A stretch of 64,000 nt of DNA from Bufo bufo (lineage: Eukaryota; Chordata; Amphibia; Anura; Bufonidae): positions 190,846,559 through 190,910,558 of the forward strand of contig NC_053391.1 in NCBI RefSeq assembly GCF_905171765.1. The letters run 5' to 3'. The notes beneath the pieces are model-generated. The model was not told the origin of the DNA. It did not search any database and worked only from the letters and a program-made list of their open reading frames with translations. Of this stretch, positions 10,823 through 21,328 are shown in pieces (the first letter of the stretch is position 1; every line of letters starts with the position of its first letter). Position numbers and translations under genes: made by a program.

Positions 10823-12489
10823 TGGAAACGAGAAAGAGCATCAGCTATGCAATTATCAACACCTGGAACATGCACCGCCACAAAACACGCATTCAACCTC
10901 AGACCGTTCAGAACCAGGTGCCGAAGCAACCGCACCACTGGTGGGGAATTGGCCGACTGACTATTCACCGCCTGCACCACCCCCAAATTGTCACAACAAA
11001 AACGCACCCGCTTGTTCCTCAACAACTCTCCCCACAACTCAGTAGCCAAAACTATAGGGAACAACTCCAACAACGCCAGGTTCCCAAGCAAACCAGCAAC
11101 CCTCCATTCCTCAGGCCAAATCCCCGCACTCCACTGCCCCTGACAAAAAGCACCATAGCCACATGCTCCCGACGCGTCCGTGAACAATTCCAAATCTACA
11201 TTAGAAATGGGCGCCTCCATCCAAACAGAACGACCATTAAATTCCTTCAAAAAACGCTCCCACACTTCCAAATCCGCACGCACCTCACCCCCCAACCGCA
11301 CAAAATGAAAGGGAGCCTTCACACCCGCCGTGGCCCTGGACAAATGCCTACAAAAAACTCGCCCCATGGGCAAAATCCTACAGGCAATGTTCAATTTACC
11401 CAAAACCGACTGCACCAGTCTGAGCTGCACTTTTCTCGCCTTACGCAAAAAACCCACTTCACTACACAAATCAACCACCTTATCCTCGGGCAACCTACAC
11501 TCCATAGCCACGCTATCGATCACGATCCCCAAAAACTTCACAGTTGTAGACGGGCCCTCCGCCACCCGCTCCATGGTATGCAACAACACCGAACACACCC
11601 TTGACCCAGCCGGGCCCAAAAACAGAAAATCGTCAAGGTAATGCAACACTGAACTCCATCCCGCCTCTCGCCGCACTACCCACTCCAAAAAAGAACTAAA
11701 CATTTCAAACAACGAACACGAAATCGCACACCCCATGGGTAAGCAACAATCCACAAAAAACCGCCCCTCCCACTTAAAACCAAGTAAACGAAAACTATCC
11801 GGATCAATCGGCAACAGGCGAAACGCCGCCTCAATATCCGTCTTAGCTAACAATGTCCCTTGCCCAAAACGCCGCACCCACCTAATCGCCTCGTCAAACG
11901 ACGTATACGACACGGAGCACAAAACCTCATCAATGCCGTCATTCACGGAACCCCCAGCCGGGTAAGACAAGTTGTGAATGAGCCGAAATTTGTTAGGTTC
12001 CTTCTTAGGAACTAATCCCAAAGGCGAAACCCTCAAATCCGGCAATGGACACTCCACAAAGGGGCCCACTACCCTACCAGCAGCCACCTCCTTCGCAATC
12101 TTGTCAGACAACAGCTCAGGACGCTGCAACGCAGAAGCCAAATTACGCGCTGCAACCCCCGAACCCACTGCTGTACACGGAATCCGAAAACCGTCCCGAA
12201 AACCGGCCAATAACACCGCCGCCGCCCCCTTATTTGGATAATTCTCTAGAAACGGCTCCATCACGTCCACCCTCACCGGGGTCACCCCTCTTCTGCGTAA
12301 CCTCCAATCCCCTCCCTCTACCGCGCTTGAAACACCGCGCAAAACTATGGGCTCCCCCAAAACCGGAACACTCATGTTTGAAACGGCACTCCGAAAGATA
12401 CTTGCAATATCCCTCATTGAACTGCCAGCAACAACCCCTTTTGTTCCCTCCAGCCGCATCGGACGCCGAGGGACCCCCGGCCGCCCCAC
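10729..12489 (-). CDS. Ngaro reverse transcriptase / RNase H (586 aa)
   Basis: An open frame holds an RT domain (about residues 110-340) with LGLVPKKEPNKFRLIHNLS, DIEAAFRLLPI, LPMGCAISC and the catalytic YLDD at about 284-287. An RNase H domain follows, with LFTDASGACGYGAF and FCCDNLGVVQAVN and the closing ADALSRFQW. It copies element RNA into DNA and removes the RNA strand. The first 45 or so residues overlap the gag C-terminus in another frame, so the true N-terminus may come from frameshifting or re-initiation. Between YLDD and KFLGIVID the spacing is short by about ten residues compared with relatives. This suggests a small in-frame deletion (inference). The stop at 10729 lies inside the overlapping recombinase N-terminus. 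Confidence 0.9.
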   Translation of the reverse strand: MGRPGVPRRPMRLEGTKGVVAGSSMRDIASIFRSAVSNMSVPVLGEPIVLRGVSSAVEGGDWRLRRRGVTPVRVDVMEPFLENYPNKGAAAVLLAGFRDGFRIPCTAVGSGVAARNLASALQRPELLSDKIAKEVAAGRVVGPFVECPLPDLRVSPLGLVPKKEPNKFRLIHNLSYPAGGSVNDGIDEVLCSVSYTSFDEAIRWVRRFGQGTLLAKTDIEAAFRLLPIDPDSFRLLGFKWEGRFFVDCCLPMGCAISCSLFEMFSSFLEWVVRREAGWSSVLHYLDDFLFLGPAGSRVCSVLLHTMERVAEGPSTTVKFLGIVIDSVAMECRLPEDKVVDLCSEVGFLRKARKVQLRLVQSVLGKLNIACRILPMGRVFCRHLSRATAGVKAPFHFVRLGGEVRADLEVWERFLKEFNGRSVWMEAPISNVDLELFTDASGACGYGAFCQGQWSAGIWPEEWRVAGLLGNLALLELFPIVLATELWGELLRNKRVRFCCDNLGVVQAVNSQSANSPPVVRLLRHLVLNGLRLNACFVAVHVPGVDNCIADALSRFQWDRFRSLVPGAEVTGLPCPQWLWSVALGSR

Positions 12490-14579
12490 GAAAGGGCTGG
12501 CTAACCCCTTTTGGCGCCGCCATCAACCGCATCCACAGACCAATGTCCTTATGGTCCCAACGAATACTAGGCCTAACCGCCTTCCTCTGGCGAAACTGCT
12601 CATCGTACTTGAGCCACGCCACCCCACCATACGTCCGATACGCCTCCCATATGGCGTCCATATAGCAAAAAAGGGCCGAACAGTGTTCAGGCGCCTTTTC
12701 TCCCACCACACTGGCGAAAATAGCAAAGGCCTGCAGCCAATTGAAAAACGTACGCGGAATCAACCTGTACCTCCGCTTCTCTTCCTCCTCCTTTTTACTC
12801 TCATCCGGCTTTCCCCTATCCAAATTAAATTTGTCCAACGGAAGTAACGAGAATATCTCGACATACTCGTCCTTCCAAATCTTTTCCCTGACCTCACTCT
12901 TCAAATGAGCCCCCAACGGCCCCTCAAAGCACACGTATACCTCCCCTTTCGCAGCATCAGCCAACCGAACCTCGTCCAAAACAGCCCCTTTACTGCCTCC
13001 ACTCCCGGCGACCTCAACCACCGCAGACCCTGCCCCTATGACAGGGGTGTCACCAACTCCAGCCACACTTAAACGCACCCCCTCCCCAACCGCCGGCGCA
13101 GAAGCCCAAACGGCGGCTGGAGACGACACAGCCCCGGTCTTCCACCGCGACAATAACGACCACATACCCATCAGCAATTCATGAGCCAACCCCTCCTCCC
13201 CCGACAACGAAGTCACACCCCCCCAACAGGAACCTGACCCGACGTCCTCTCACCTGGCTGTCCCTGGGGCATCCTCCCAGCAGCCGCCGACCTCACCGAT
13301 GCTCCTCTCTGCGTCGACCCAGCCGAGGACCTGGACGTTGAAGGACACGCGCTGTCCGCATCATCCATCCGACATCCGATCTCCCACGCTTCCTGGCTGA
13401 CTTCTCCTTCCTCCAAAGACTGATCGGCCGTGAAACCCCCGCCAGAATCCACGTGGCGTGGCTGCGTAGGCGCCAATTCCCTGCACCCGGCCCACCATCA
13501 AGTGGCCGCTGCACAACTCCCAACTCAGGGACGTCCCGCCCCAGCTCCACGGCCTGTCCACCGCGAGCCGCAACTTGAACTCCTGTAGAAAAATCGGCAA
13601 CTTGCTGCACCGTGGGCGGAACAAAGTCCAGTCCCCCAGCCAGCGCATCACTCAGCAAACTTCTGCCTGGTACAGAGGACCGACCAGCAGGTGGCGACAT
13701 TGCAGCACTCCTCAGACCACTGCCTGGTGCTAAGGATCGACCAGCAGGTGGCGACATAGTAGCTCTCCTCAGACCACTGCCTGGTGCCGAGGACCGACCA
13801 GCAGGTGGCAACATCTCCTCATTCCCCCTACTGCTGCCAGATACCGCGGACCTACCAGCAGGTGGCGTCAATCCAGCACCATCCCGGCGAAGCTGCACCT
13901 CAGAAGACTGCCGCCGTCCTGCAGACCTGGACCGTGACGCCCGCCGCCTCTTGGAATCACCGCCCGCTGCCTGGCCCCCACCGGAGGTAAGTGAGGCCGC
14001 ATCCACATGTCCCCCTTCTCCGCTGCTGCCGCCGGTCACACTCACAGACCGCGGCGCAGCCCGCTGCTCCCTAGAGGATCCGCCAACCGCAAGGCCCCCG
14101 CCGACAAACAGTGAAGCCGCATCAAGCCGGCCTCCTCCATCGCTGCCGCTACCGGACTCACTAACAACCCGGCCGCCCCCCCGCACACTGCCCCAAGCCA
14201 CAGAACTGCCGCGCGCCCCCCCCCCCCCACGCCGGGAACGGGACACCCACTGGGCACTAACCCTCACCTCTCCGGCAAGCGCACTACGCGGCGCCAAATT
14301 CCTCCCGCTGCGTCGGCTGGCAGAAACACTTGCCACCCCAGCCGACCGCAGCGGAGGGTCCCCAGGGGGGCTCCTCAAACGCCACCAGGCCCGAGGGGTC
14401 GCCTCCGGGCTCAAACGTTCAGGCGGCACCGATCTCCTGGCCCTCAACCTCCCCCCCGCCGCAACCGGAGGCACGCTATGGGCCCCCACCGCAGCCTGCA
14501 AACTACTAACCAGCCAAGCCGAACCATGTTGTTCTGCCGCTGCCCGCACCGCCGCCATCAAATCCTCAAGAGACGCCAT
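12230..14579 (-). pseudogene. Ngaro gag, spread over three frames
   Basis: The likely start is the ATG at 14579 (MASLEDLMAAVRAAAEQHG). The N-terminal part is low-complexity, rich in Arg, Ser, Gly and Pro, with four 19-residue repeats. The frame changes near 13476-13510 to one reading SLEEGEVSQEAWEIG (13476-13213). It changes again near a run of seven C (13215-13222) to a 328-aa frame (13216-12230). The last frame carries the nucleocapsid-like CCCH finger at residues 262-298 (CCWQFNEGYC, CRFKHEC, ARCFKR), typical of DIRS-order Gag. The protein packages element RNA. Breaks at C-runs may be real indels or assembly errors. The gag 3' end overlaps the RT ORF by about 260 bp. Confidence 0.75.
13660..13870 (-). 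repeat. 57-bp in-frame tandem repeat in gag
   Basis: Four units at about 57-bp spacing contain GACCAGCAGGTGGCGACAT on the plus strand (near 13680, 13736, 13793, 13850). The unit equals 19 codons, so Gag reads repeated MSPPAGRS-type segments without frame loss. Confidence 0.85.
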
Positions 14580-14654
14580 AACACTGCACTATCCCGCACT
14601 CAACTCGCCAAGGCGCAACGGACACTGGTGCCGTTCCCGCCCCTAACCCCAGAC

Positions 14655-14660
14655 TATATA
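14655..14660 (-). promoter_or_regulatory. TATA-like element upstream of Ngaro gag
   Basis: TATATA (minus TATATAGTC) lies about 75 bp upstream of the gag ATG at 14579, inside the 5' leader. Motif-based prediction. Confidence 0.4.
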
Positions 14661-14811
14661 CGGCGCGCGAACTGCCCTGCCACCCCCACGAACCCTCCCC
14701 TGAAACACTACACCCCTTCCCAACCACATTAACCCTAACCTGCCTGGAAACTTCCCCCTTCCAGTCAATTTCCCCTGCGCTACATCTGCGCCTCGCTCCG
14801 TTGTCATACTT

Positions 14812-15071
14812 CTGGGGTGTCCCCTTATTTTAAATTAAAATTAAAACCAAAAAACAGTGTTGGCTACCTCGTCCTCCTCCACCGCCACTTCCACCTACAC
14901 CGCTACATCCACCGCCTCCTAAACCTCCTACTCCATATGGACCTCCACCTCATACATCAAGATTTTTTATTTTTTTTTGTACGTATTTTACTTTATATCA
15001 TTTCACTAATTTGTCTGTTACATTTTTGGGTGAAATTCACTAATTTTTGGCTGAGATATACCCCTGCTTTA
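14812..15071 (+). mobile_element. hAT1 3' tail, first segment
   Basis: Sequence from GGGTGTCCCCTTATTTT onward matches the hAT tail at about 18578-18760 (the GTAGGCTACC and CCGCCTCC blocks). It shows where hAT1 resumes after the Ngaro insertion. It then enters the 92-bp tandem array. Confidence 0.75.
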
Positions 15072-17200
15072 GGCCTCCTGCACACGACCGTTGTGTGCAC
15101 CCGTGGCCGTTGTGCCGTTTTCCGTTTTTTTTCGCGGACCCATTGACTTTCAATGGGTCCGTGGAAAAAACGGAAAATGCACCGTTTTGCAGCCGCATCC
15201 GTGATCCGTGTTTCATGGCCGTGAAAAAAATATGACCTGTCCTATTTTTTTCACGGCCAACGGTTCACGGACCCATTCAAGTCAATGGGTCCGTGAAAGA
15301 ACACGGATGCACACAAGATTGGCATCCGTGTCCGTGATCCGTGGCCGTAGGTTAGTTTTTATACAGACGGATCCGAAGATCCGTCTGCATAAAGCTTTTT
15401 CAAAGCTGAGTTTTCACTTCGTGAAAACTCAGAACCGACAGTATATTCTAACACAGAAGCGTTCCCATGGTGATGGGGACGCTTCTAGTTAGAATACACT
15501 ACAAACTGTGTACAAGACTGCCCCCTGCTGCCTGGCAGCACCCGATCTCTTACAGGGGGCCGTGATCAGCACAATTAACCCCTTCAGGTGCGGCACCTGA
15601 AAGGGTTAATTGTACTATCATATCCCCCTGTAAGAGATCAGGGCTGCCAGGCAGCAGGGGGCAGACCCCCCCCCCCCTCCCCAGTTTGAATATCATTGAT
15701 GGCCAGTGCGGCCCCCCCCCCCCTCTATTGTAATTATTCGTTGGTGGCACAGTGTGCGCCCCCCCCTCCCTCCCTCTATTGTAATAATTCGTTGGTTCAC
15801 AGTGTGCGCCCCCCATCGGCCCCCCCTCCCTCTATAGCATTAACAACATTGGTGGCCAGTGTGCGGCCTCCCATCCCCCCCCCCCATCATCATTGGTGGC
15901 AGCGGAGTTCCGATCGGAGTCCCAGTTTAATCGCTGGGGCTCCGATCGGTAACCATGGCAACCAGGATGCTACTACAGTCCTGGTTGCCATGGTTACATA
16001 GCAATAGTACAGTAGTAGAAGATTCATACTTACCGGCTGCTGCGATGTTCGTGTCCGGCCGGGAGCTCCACCTACTGGTAAGTGACAGCCTCAGGTCTGT
16101 GCGGCGCATTGCTAAATGAACTGTCACTTACCAGTAGGAGGAGCTCCCGGCCGGACACGAACATCGCAGCTCCCAGGTAAGTATGAATCTTTTACTATTG
16201 TACTATTGCTAGTAACCCGCTGCCACCAATGATGGGGGGGGGGAGGGAGGCCGCACACTGGCCACCAATGTTGTTAATGCTATAGAGGGAGGGGGGGGGC
16301 GATGGGGGGCGCACACTGTGCCACCAACGATTTATTACAATAGAGGGAGGAAGGGGGGGGCGGGGGGGCGCACACTGTGCCACCAACGATTTATTACAAT
16401 AGAGGGAGGAAGGGGGGGCGGGGGGGCGCACACTGTGCCACCAACGATTTATTACAATAGAGGGAGGAAAGGGGGGGGGCGGGGGGGGCGCACACTGTGC
16501 CACCAACGATTTATTACAATAGAGGGAGGAAGGGGGGGGGGGGCGCACTGGCCACCAATGATATTCAAACTGGGGAGGGGGGGGGGGTCTGCCCCCTGCT
16601 GCCTGGCAGTCCTGATCTCTTACAGGGGGATATGATAGTACAATTAACCCCTTCACGGCCCCCTGTAAGAGATCGGATGCTGCTAGGCAGCAGGGGGCAG
16701 TCATGTACACAGTTTGTAGTATATTCTAACTAGAAGCGTCCCCATCACCATGGGAACGCCTCTGTGTTAGAATATACTGTCGGAAATGAGGTTTCACGAT
16801 CTAACTCATATCCGACAGTATATTCTAACATAGGGGCGTTCCCATGGTGATGGGGACGCTTCAAGTTAAAATATACCATCGGATTGGAGAAAACTCCGAT
16901 CCGATGGTATAAAAGGGACTCCAGACTTTACATTGAAAGTCAATAGGGACGGATCCGTTTGAAATGGCACCATATTGTGTCAACGTCAAACGGATCCGTC
17001 CCCATTGACTTGCATTGTAATTCAGGACGGATCCGTTTGGCTCCGCACGGCCAGGCGGACACCAAAACGACTTTTTTTTCATGTCCGTGGATCCTCCAAA
17101 AATCAAGGAAGACCCACGGACGAAAAAACGGTCACGGATCACGGAAAAACGGGACCCGTTTTTGCGGACCGCAAAAAAATACTTTCGTGTGCAGGAGGCC
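15072..17200. mobile_element. Harbinger-like 2.1-kb foldback element, TSD TTA
   Basis: The termini are GGCCTCCTGCACACGA (15072) and its exact reverse complement ending at 17200. TTA flanks both sides (15069-15071, 17201-17203). A 3-bp TWA duplication is typical of PIF/Harbinger. Outer arms are rich in CCGTGATCCGTG-like and ACGGATCCGT motifs. Inner arms (about 15490-15960 and 16190-16690) form a second large inverted repeat with C- or G-rich tandem units. There is no coding capacity. Confidence 0.85.
15660..16580. repeat. Inverted G/C-tract tandem units inside the foldback
   Basis: The right arm carries four near-identical ~60-bp units (about 16310-16540), each with CGCACACTGTGCCACCAACG and a run of 7-9 G. 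A related fifth unit lies at about 16255. The left arm carries two to three reverse-complement units (15715-15850). Poly-G runs make G-quadruplexes plausible on the plus strand of the right arm. Confidence 0.85.
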
Positions 17201-17699
17201 TTACATAGTAGATAGGTAAACAAATTTCACTAATTTGTCTGTTACATTTTTGGGTGAAATTCACCAATTTTTGGCTGTGATATACCACTGCTCTACCTAG
17301 TAGACAGGTTAATAAATTTCACTAATTTTTCTGTTACATTGTCGGGTGACATTCACCAATTTTTGCCGGTGAAATACCCCTGCTCTACCTAGTTGACAGG
17401 TTAATAAATTTCGCTACTTTTTCTGTTACATAGTTGGGTGACATTCACCAATTTTTGGCTGTGATATACCCCTGCTCTACCTAGTAGACAGGTTAATAAA
17501 TTTCACTAATTTTTCTGTTACATTCTTGGGGGACATTTTACCATTTTTGCTGTGAATAAACCTCTGCTCTGCATAGGTGAAAGGGACCAAAATTTTAAGA
17601 AATCATCTATTCCATTGGTGGGTGACATTAACCCATTTCTGGCTATGAAAATCCCCTGCTCTGCATAGGTGACAGGGACTTACATTTCTAAAATTCATC

Positions 17700-18362
17700 T
17701 TTAATTGGCCCTTTCATTTGATCCTTCTGCTTTAATAACTTGTCCCACATTTCCACTCGATCACATTGCAGACATTGACCTCCCTTGGATGTGGTCTCCC
17801 TTTCTGACGCTCCCTCTGCGTGGATCCCTGATTCGCCGCTAACCGTGATCAACATGGTAGGTGCAGAAAAGAACATCGAAAGTTGATAGAGAAGATATCC
17901 AATTGGATCGTGGACGTCACGGGGACGTGCGCTCAGGCAGAAGTTATCTAGAGCTAACAAAGCGGCAGCGTTAGACAGGAGAGTCTAACGTTTCCAAATC
18001 CAAAATACCCCAGTGACATTCCCTATAATTTTTTATTAATCATTCCAATAACAGGGCATCTTAAGAGTCCTGTATTGTTATTTATCGTCACTACCTCCCC
18101 GAGTCAGGAGTGGGCTATTGCCGTGCGCCCCCTCCTTTCATTCGATCCTTCCGCTTTGATAACTTCTCCCACATTTCCGCTCGATCACATTTAACATCAT
18201 ACAATGATCCTCCCTTGGATGTGGTATCCCTTTCCCACGCTCCCTCTCCGGCATGGAACCCTGATTCGCCGCTAATTGTGATCAACATGGTAGGCGCAGA
18301 AAAGAACATTGAAAGTTGATAGAGCAGATATCCAATTGTATCGTGGATATCACGGGGACGTG
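17700..18362 (+). repeat. Direct repeat of ~225 bp within hAT1 tail
   Basis: About 17703-17935 and 18135-18362 are diverged direct copies. Both contain GATCCTTC, CTCGATCACATT, CCTCCCTTGGATGTGGT and GATCAACATGGTAGG. The spacer holds no gene. Confidence 0.85.
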
Positions 18363-18372
18363 CAACATGGTG

Positions 18373-18560
18373 TAGCAGTATGTGCGCACACGCCTACACG
18401 TACTGACTGATGGGTCTGCCCCCTTCAACTTCTGGGTATCCAAATTGGGCACATGGCCTGAGCTTGCCCTTTATGCCTTGGAGGTGCTGGCCTGCCCTGC
18501 AGCCAGTGTATTGTCTGAACTTTTGTTTAGCATGGCTGGAGGGGGTTATCACAGGTTATA
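18373..18560 (+). pseudogene. Second hAT transposase C-terminus fragment inside hAT1
   Basis: Translation gives LGTWPELALYALEVLACPAASVLSEL across the hAT dimerisation domain, a duplicate of the 8275-8601 region. It is followed by its own tail (18578-18806), which leads into the hAT 3' terminus. So the 3' end of hAT1 carries a second, partial copy of the gene end. The fragment is truncated on both sides. Confidence 0.85.
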
Positions 18561-18810
18561 TTTCCCAATGTTTTGAGGTGTACCCTAATTTAAACAAAAT
18601 ATATAAAAAATAAAACCAAAAAGCAGTGTAGGCTACCTCCTCATCCTCCATCGCCGCTTCCACCTACACCGCCACATCCACCGCCTCCTCAACCTCCTAC
18701 TCCATATGGAGTCAGATCAAGATTAATATTTTTTATTTTTATGTATTTTATGTTATTTTAAGTCATTTCCCTATCCACATTTGTTTGCAGAGCACTTGCC
18801 ATGCTCTTAA

Positions 18811-19525
18811 AGGGTTTCTATCACTTCGTATGACATAATTAGCTGTCAGACACTAGCGATCTGCTAGTGTCTGCTCTGGCCAACCATCCTACTATAATCA
18901 CTTGTGGGGCAGCGGTTTTGCTAAAAAACTAACTTTTATAAATATGCTAATGAGCCTCTAGGTGCTATGTGGGCGTCATTAGCACCTAGAGGCTCCGTCT
19001 ACCTTCATACACAGCCGCCGCCCAGCGCGTCCCTCCAGCCCGCCCATGTCCTCCTCCGTGTGACGCAGCGGCCGAATTCTCTCGCATGCGCCATGCGCGG
19101 CTGTATTCGGCGCATTTGAGATGTCTGAGCTCGGAGCGGTCAGACATTCAATGCGCATGCGCCGAATACATCCGCGCATGCGCATTGAATGTCTGACCGC
19201 TCCGAGCTCAGACATCTCAAATGCGCCGAATACAGCCGCGCACGGCGCATGCGCGAGAATTCGGCCGCTGCGTCACACGGAGGAGGACATGGGCGGGCTG
19301 GAGGGACGCGCTGGGCGGTGGCTGTGTATGAAGGTAGACGGAGCCTCTAGGTGCTAATGACGCCCACATAGCACCTAGAGGCTCATTAGCATATTTATAA
19401 AAGTTAGTTTTTTAGCAAAACCGCTGCCCCACAAGTGATTATAGTAGGATGGTTGGCCAGAGCAGACACTAGCAGATCGCTAGTGTCTGACAGCTAATTA
19501 TGTCATACGAAGTGATAGAAACCCT
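18811..19525. mobile_element. 715-bp near-perfect palindromic MITE, TSD TTAA
   Basis: Arms of about 350 bp begin AGGGTTTCTATCACTTCG (18811) and end with the reverse complement at 19525. TTAA flanks both sides (18807-18810, 19526-19529), as for piggyBac-type insertion. The centre is near 19165, between two GCGCATGCG blocks. Mirror-image short frames on the two arms are artefacts of the palindrome. Confidence 0.92.
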
Positions 19526-19736
19526 TTAACCACATTTTGCTGCCATTTGCAGTACTCTATCCCTTTCCATGACTTTTTTTACAGCCATTTTAGTGCTCCA
19601 AAGTTCGGGTCCCCATTGACTTCAATAGGGTTCGGGTTCGGGGTCAAGTTCGGGTTCCAAACTCAAACTTTTTGTGATGTTTGGCCGAACCCGTTGAACC
19701 TTAACATCCAGGTGTACGCTCAACTCTATAAATTAG

Positions 19737-20240
19737 TCAATGGAAGCACTTAGCACACATATTTGATCAAACGTGTGTCGGGCCCATCTACCAGGCGTCA
19801 AGTTGGCTTCCGCAGATGGGTCCCTAACACTAAATATACTGCCTCACTTTGGACTTACTTAAGCCTACCATATTCAGGGCAGTGTAGGAACCAGCTACAT
19901 ACGTCCCAGGTAGATGGGCGTGTTTAGTCTAAAAGAGGCGCTACCCTCAATTAATACTACAAGAAAATTTTGACTACAACCTTCAGAATCACAAGTGCAT
20001 ATCCATGAAGCAAACATGATTATAAAATAGAAAATGGCTGCACACCATTATACATACAAACAACAGAACTAAGAAATGGCGGTCATTCTAAATATGATCA
20101 TTCTAAATATGATCAAATATGTGCGCTAATAGCTTCCATGGACTCATTTATAGTAGGTATTATACCACTTTTATTTAGAATTACCCCCATTTCTTAGCTC
20201 TGTTGTTTGTATGTATAATGGTGTGTTCTTTTTTATAATC
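19737..20240. repeat. Right flank of hAT1, with inverted paralogue holding the empty site
   Basis: 19964-20098 is a direct copy of the 4045-4180 flank. Read in reverse, 20090-20240 runs through the same repeat. It contains CTACTATAAATGAGTCCATG: the hAT1 target TAAATGAG present once and uninterrupted. This confirms the hAT1 ends. Confidence 0.88.
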
Positions 20241-21328
20241 ATGAAGGAGGCTTCTCTCACCCCCAGTCACTAGAGCCGGCAGACATGTCTCTCTGTGACT
20301 GTCTGAGGGTGAGAGCACCGTTACTAGAAGGAAGGCGTGACTTAGAAAATTTGGGGCGTGGCTTAGTGAAGTTGGGGGCGTGGTATCAGGTGCCCTCCTT
20401 TTTGGGGTTAAGCAAGTGGCTACCTTATTAGCAGCACACTCTGTACAGAAGATATACTGTATATATAAATACAGTCTGGCAGGGGAAGCCCATGTAAAAA
20501 AGGCCTGCCCCCCCTTCCACTGCAGGCCCCATAGCAGCTGCTATGGCAGTAGTTTTGCATAGTACCAACAAAGAATTTAGCTGTATTCAGTTAATCAAAA
20601 AATAAATCTAAATGCCAAACATATCATAAAACCCTTTTTGAAGGAATTTTCTCTGTCAGTTTTGCTCACATAACATGGGTTGCTGGGGTTATTACTGCTA
20701 TAACGTGTGTATCAGAGGTAATACATTGTTTAATGCTTTTCCCATGTGAATAGTTCCATTTTCGGAGCTGCTGTTTCCCTCACAGGAGTAAAATAGTAAT
20801 CTCTGTAAAATGAGAGTGTGGAAGATGATATTATCACTTCAAGAAGATAGCACCTAAGGACATTTAGCTCTTATCTCTTTAGGCTCAATGCTTATTCAGC
20901 AGGATTTCTTCACTATAAGAACACTAAAGGTTGCAGCTTCATGATCACAATAATGCTTTTGGTTTTAAAATATTGGTTTTAAAATGGAATCTGCAGTAAC
21001 ATTTAAAGGCTATGCACATCACTGCAACAATGGTCATTGTCACGTAATGACCTTGTGTCAACCGACAAATGACGATTCAGCATCTAGACCAGGACTGAAG
21101 GACCTGCTCACAGTCAGATAATTGCCTGAGCAGACACATGAATAGCTGGATTGTTTGTGCGTCCAGGAGGTGTGCTGCAGACAATAGATCATTTTTATCC
21201 CGACACAAGATCTCATATAAGCTCGTTTGTTGGCTGATCCTTTTACACAGGCAATGATCAGCAATCTTTTTTTTACAATTCTTATTTAGAAATGTTGATT
21301 AGACATCTCCCTTCTTATGTGTCCTTCA
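20241..21328. other. Intergenic, nothing recognised
   Basis: AT-rich sequence with no coding motif and no clear TIR pair. The short open frames are unsupported. Confidence 0.5.

Larger units (their letters stand above)
8680..14811 (-). mobile_element. Ngaro-like DIRS-order retrotransposon inserted in hAT1
   Basis: Reading on the minus strand, the order is gag (14579-12230), RT/RNase H (12489-10729), tyrosine recombinase (about 10822-9847), then an SGNH hydrolase ORF (9792-9166). There is no integrase, no protease, and no methyltransferase domain between RNase H and recombinase. That favours Ngaro over DIRS1-like elements. The element is placed between hAT1 3'-UTR sequence that stops near 8680 and hAT tail that resumes near 14812 (compare the parallel tail copy at about 18578). 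Exact ends are uncertain because I could not delimit the split direct repeats expected for Ngaro. A poly(A) signal on the minus strand (8789-8794) marks the 3' side. Confidence 0.85.
14985..17690 (+). repeat. 92-bp tandem array of hAT1 tail, split by the foldback
   Basis: Units contain CTGTTACAT, then GGGTGA, CACCAATTTTTG and CCCCTGCTCTACCTAG. They recur near 15015, 17240, 17332, 17424 and 17517, with more diverged copies to 17690. The first unit is interrupted at 15071 by the Harbinger-like element and continues at 17201. Confidence 0.85.
4215..19728 (+). mobile_element. hAT1: degenerate hAT transposon with three nested insertions
   Basis: The element begins TAGGATTGAGTGAAC at 4215 and ends GCTCAACTCTA at 19728. 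Both termini match those of hAT2 in this window. It is flanked by TAAATGAG (4207-4214) and TAAATTAG (19729-19736), an 8-bp target duplication with one mismatch. An inverted paralogue of the unoccupied site lies at about 20090-20240. Subtracting the Ngaro element, the Harbinger-like foldback and the TTAA palindrome leaves about 6.5 kb, close to the 5.9 kb of hAT2. The transposase is a pseudogene (5309-8601). A second partial transposase C-terminus at 18373-18560 shows that the element is internally rearranged. Confidence 0.93.

Noticed and set aside
10609..11604. 331-aa plus-strand frame
   Set aside because: Antisense shadow of the Ngaro RT gene. Its low-complexity His/Thr/Pro/Gln composition reflects the complementary strand.
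13612..14646. 344-aa plus-strand Pro-rich frame
   Set aside because: Antisense of the GC-rich Ngaro gag region with its 57-bp repeats.
16195..16710. 171-aa Pro-rich minus frame
   Set aside because: Reads the C-runs and tandem units of the Harbinger-like foldback; low complexity with no motif.
18979..19357. Pair of 78-aa proteins on opposite strands
   Set aside because: Identical frames on both strands are a consequence of the 715-bp palindrome.
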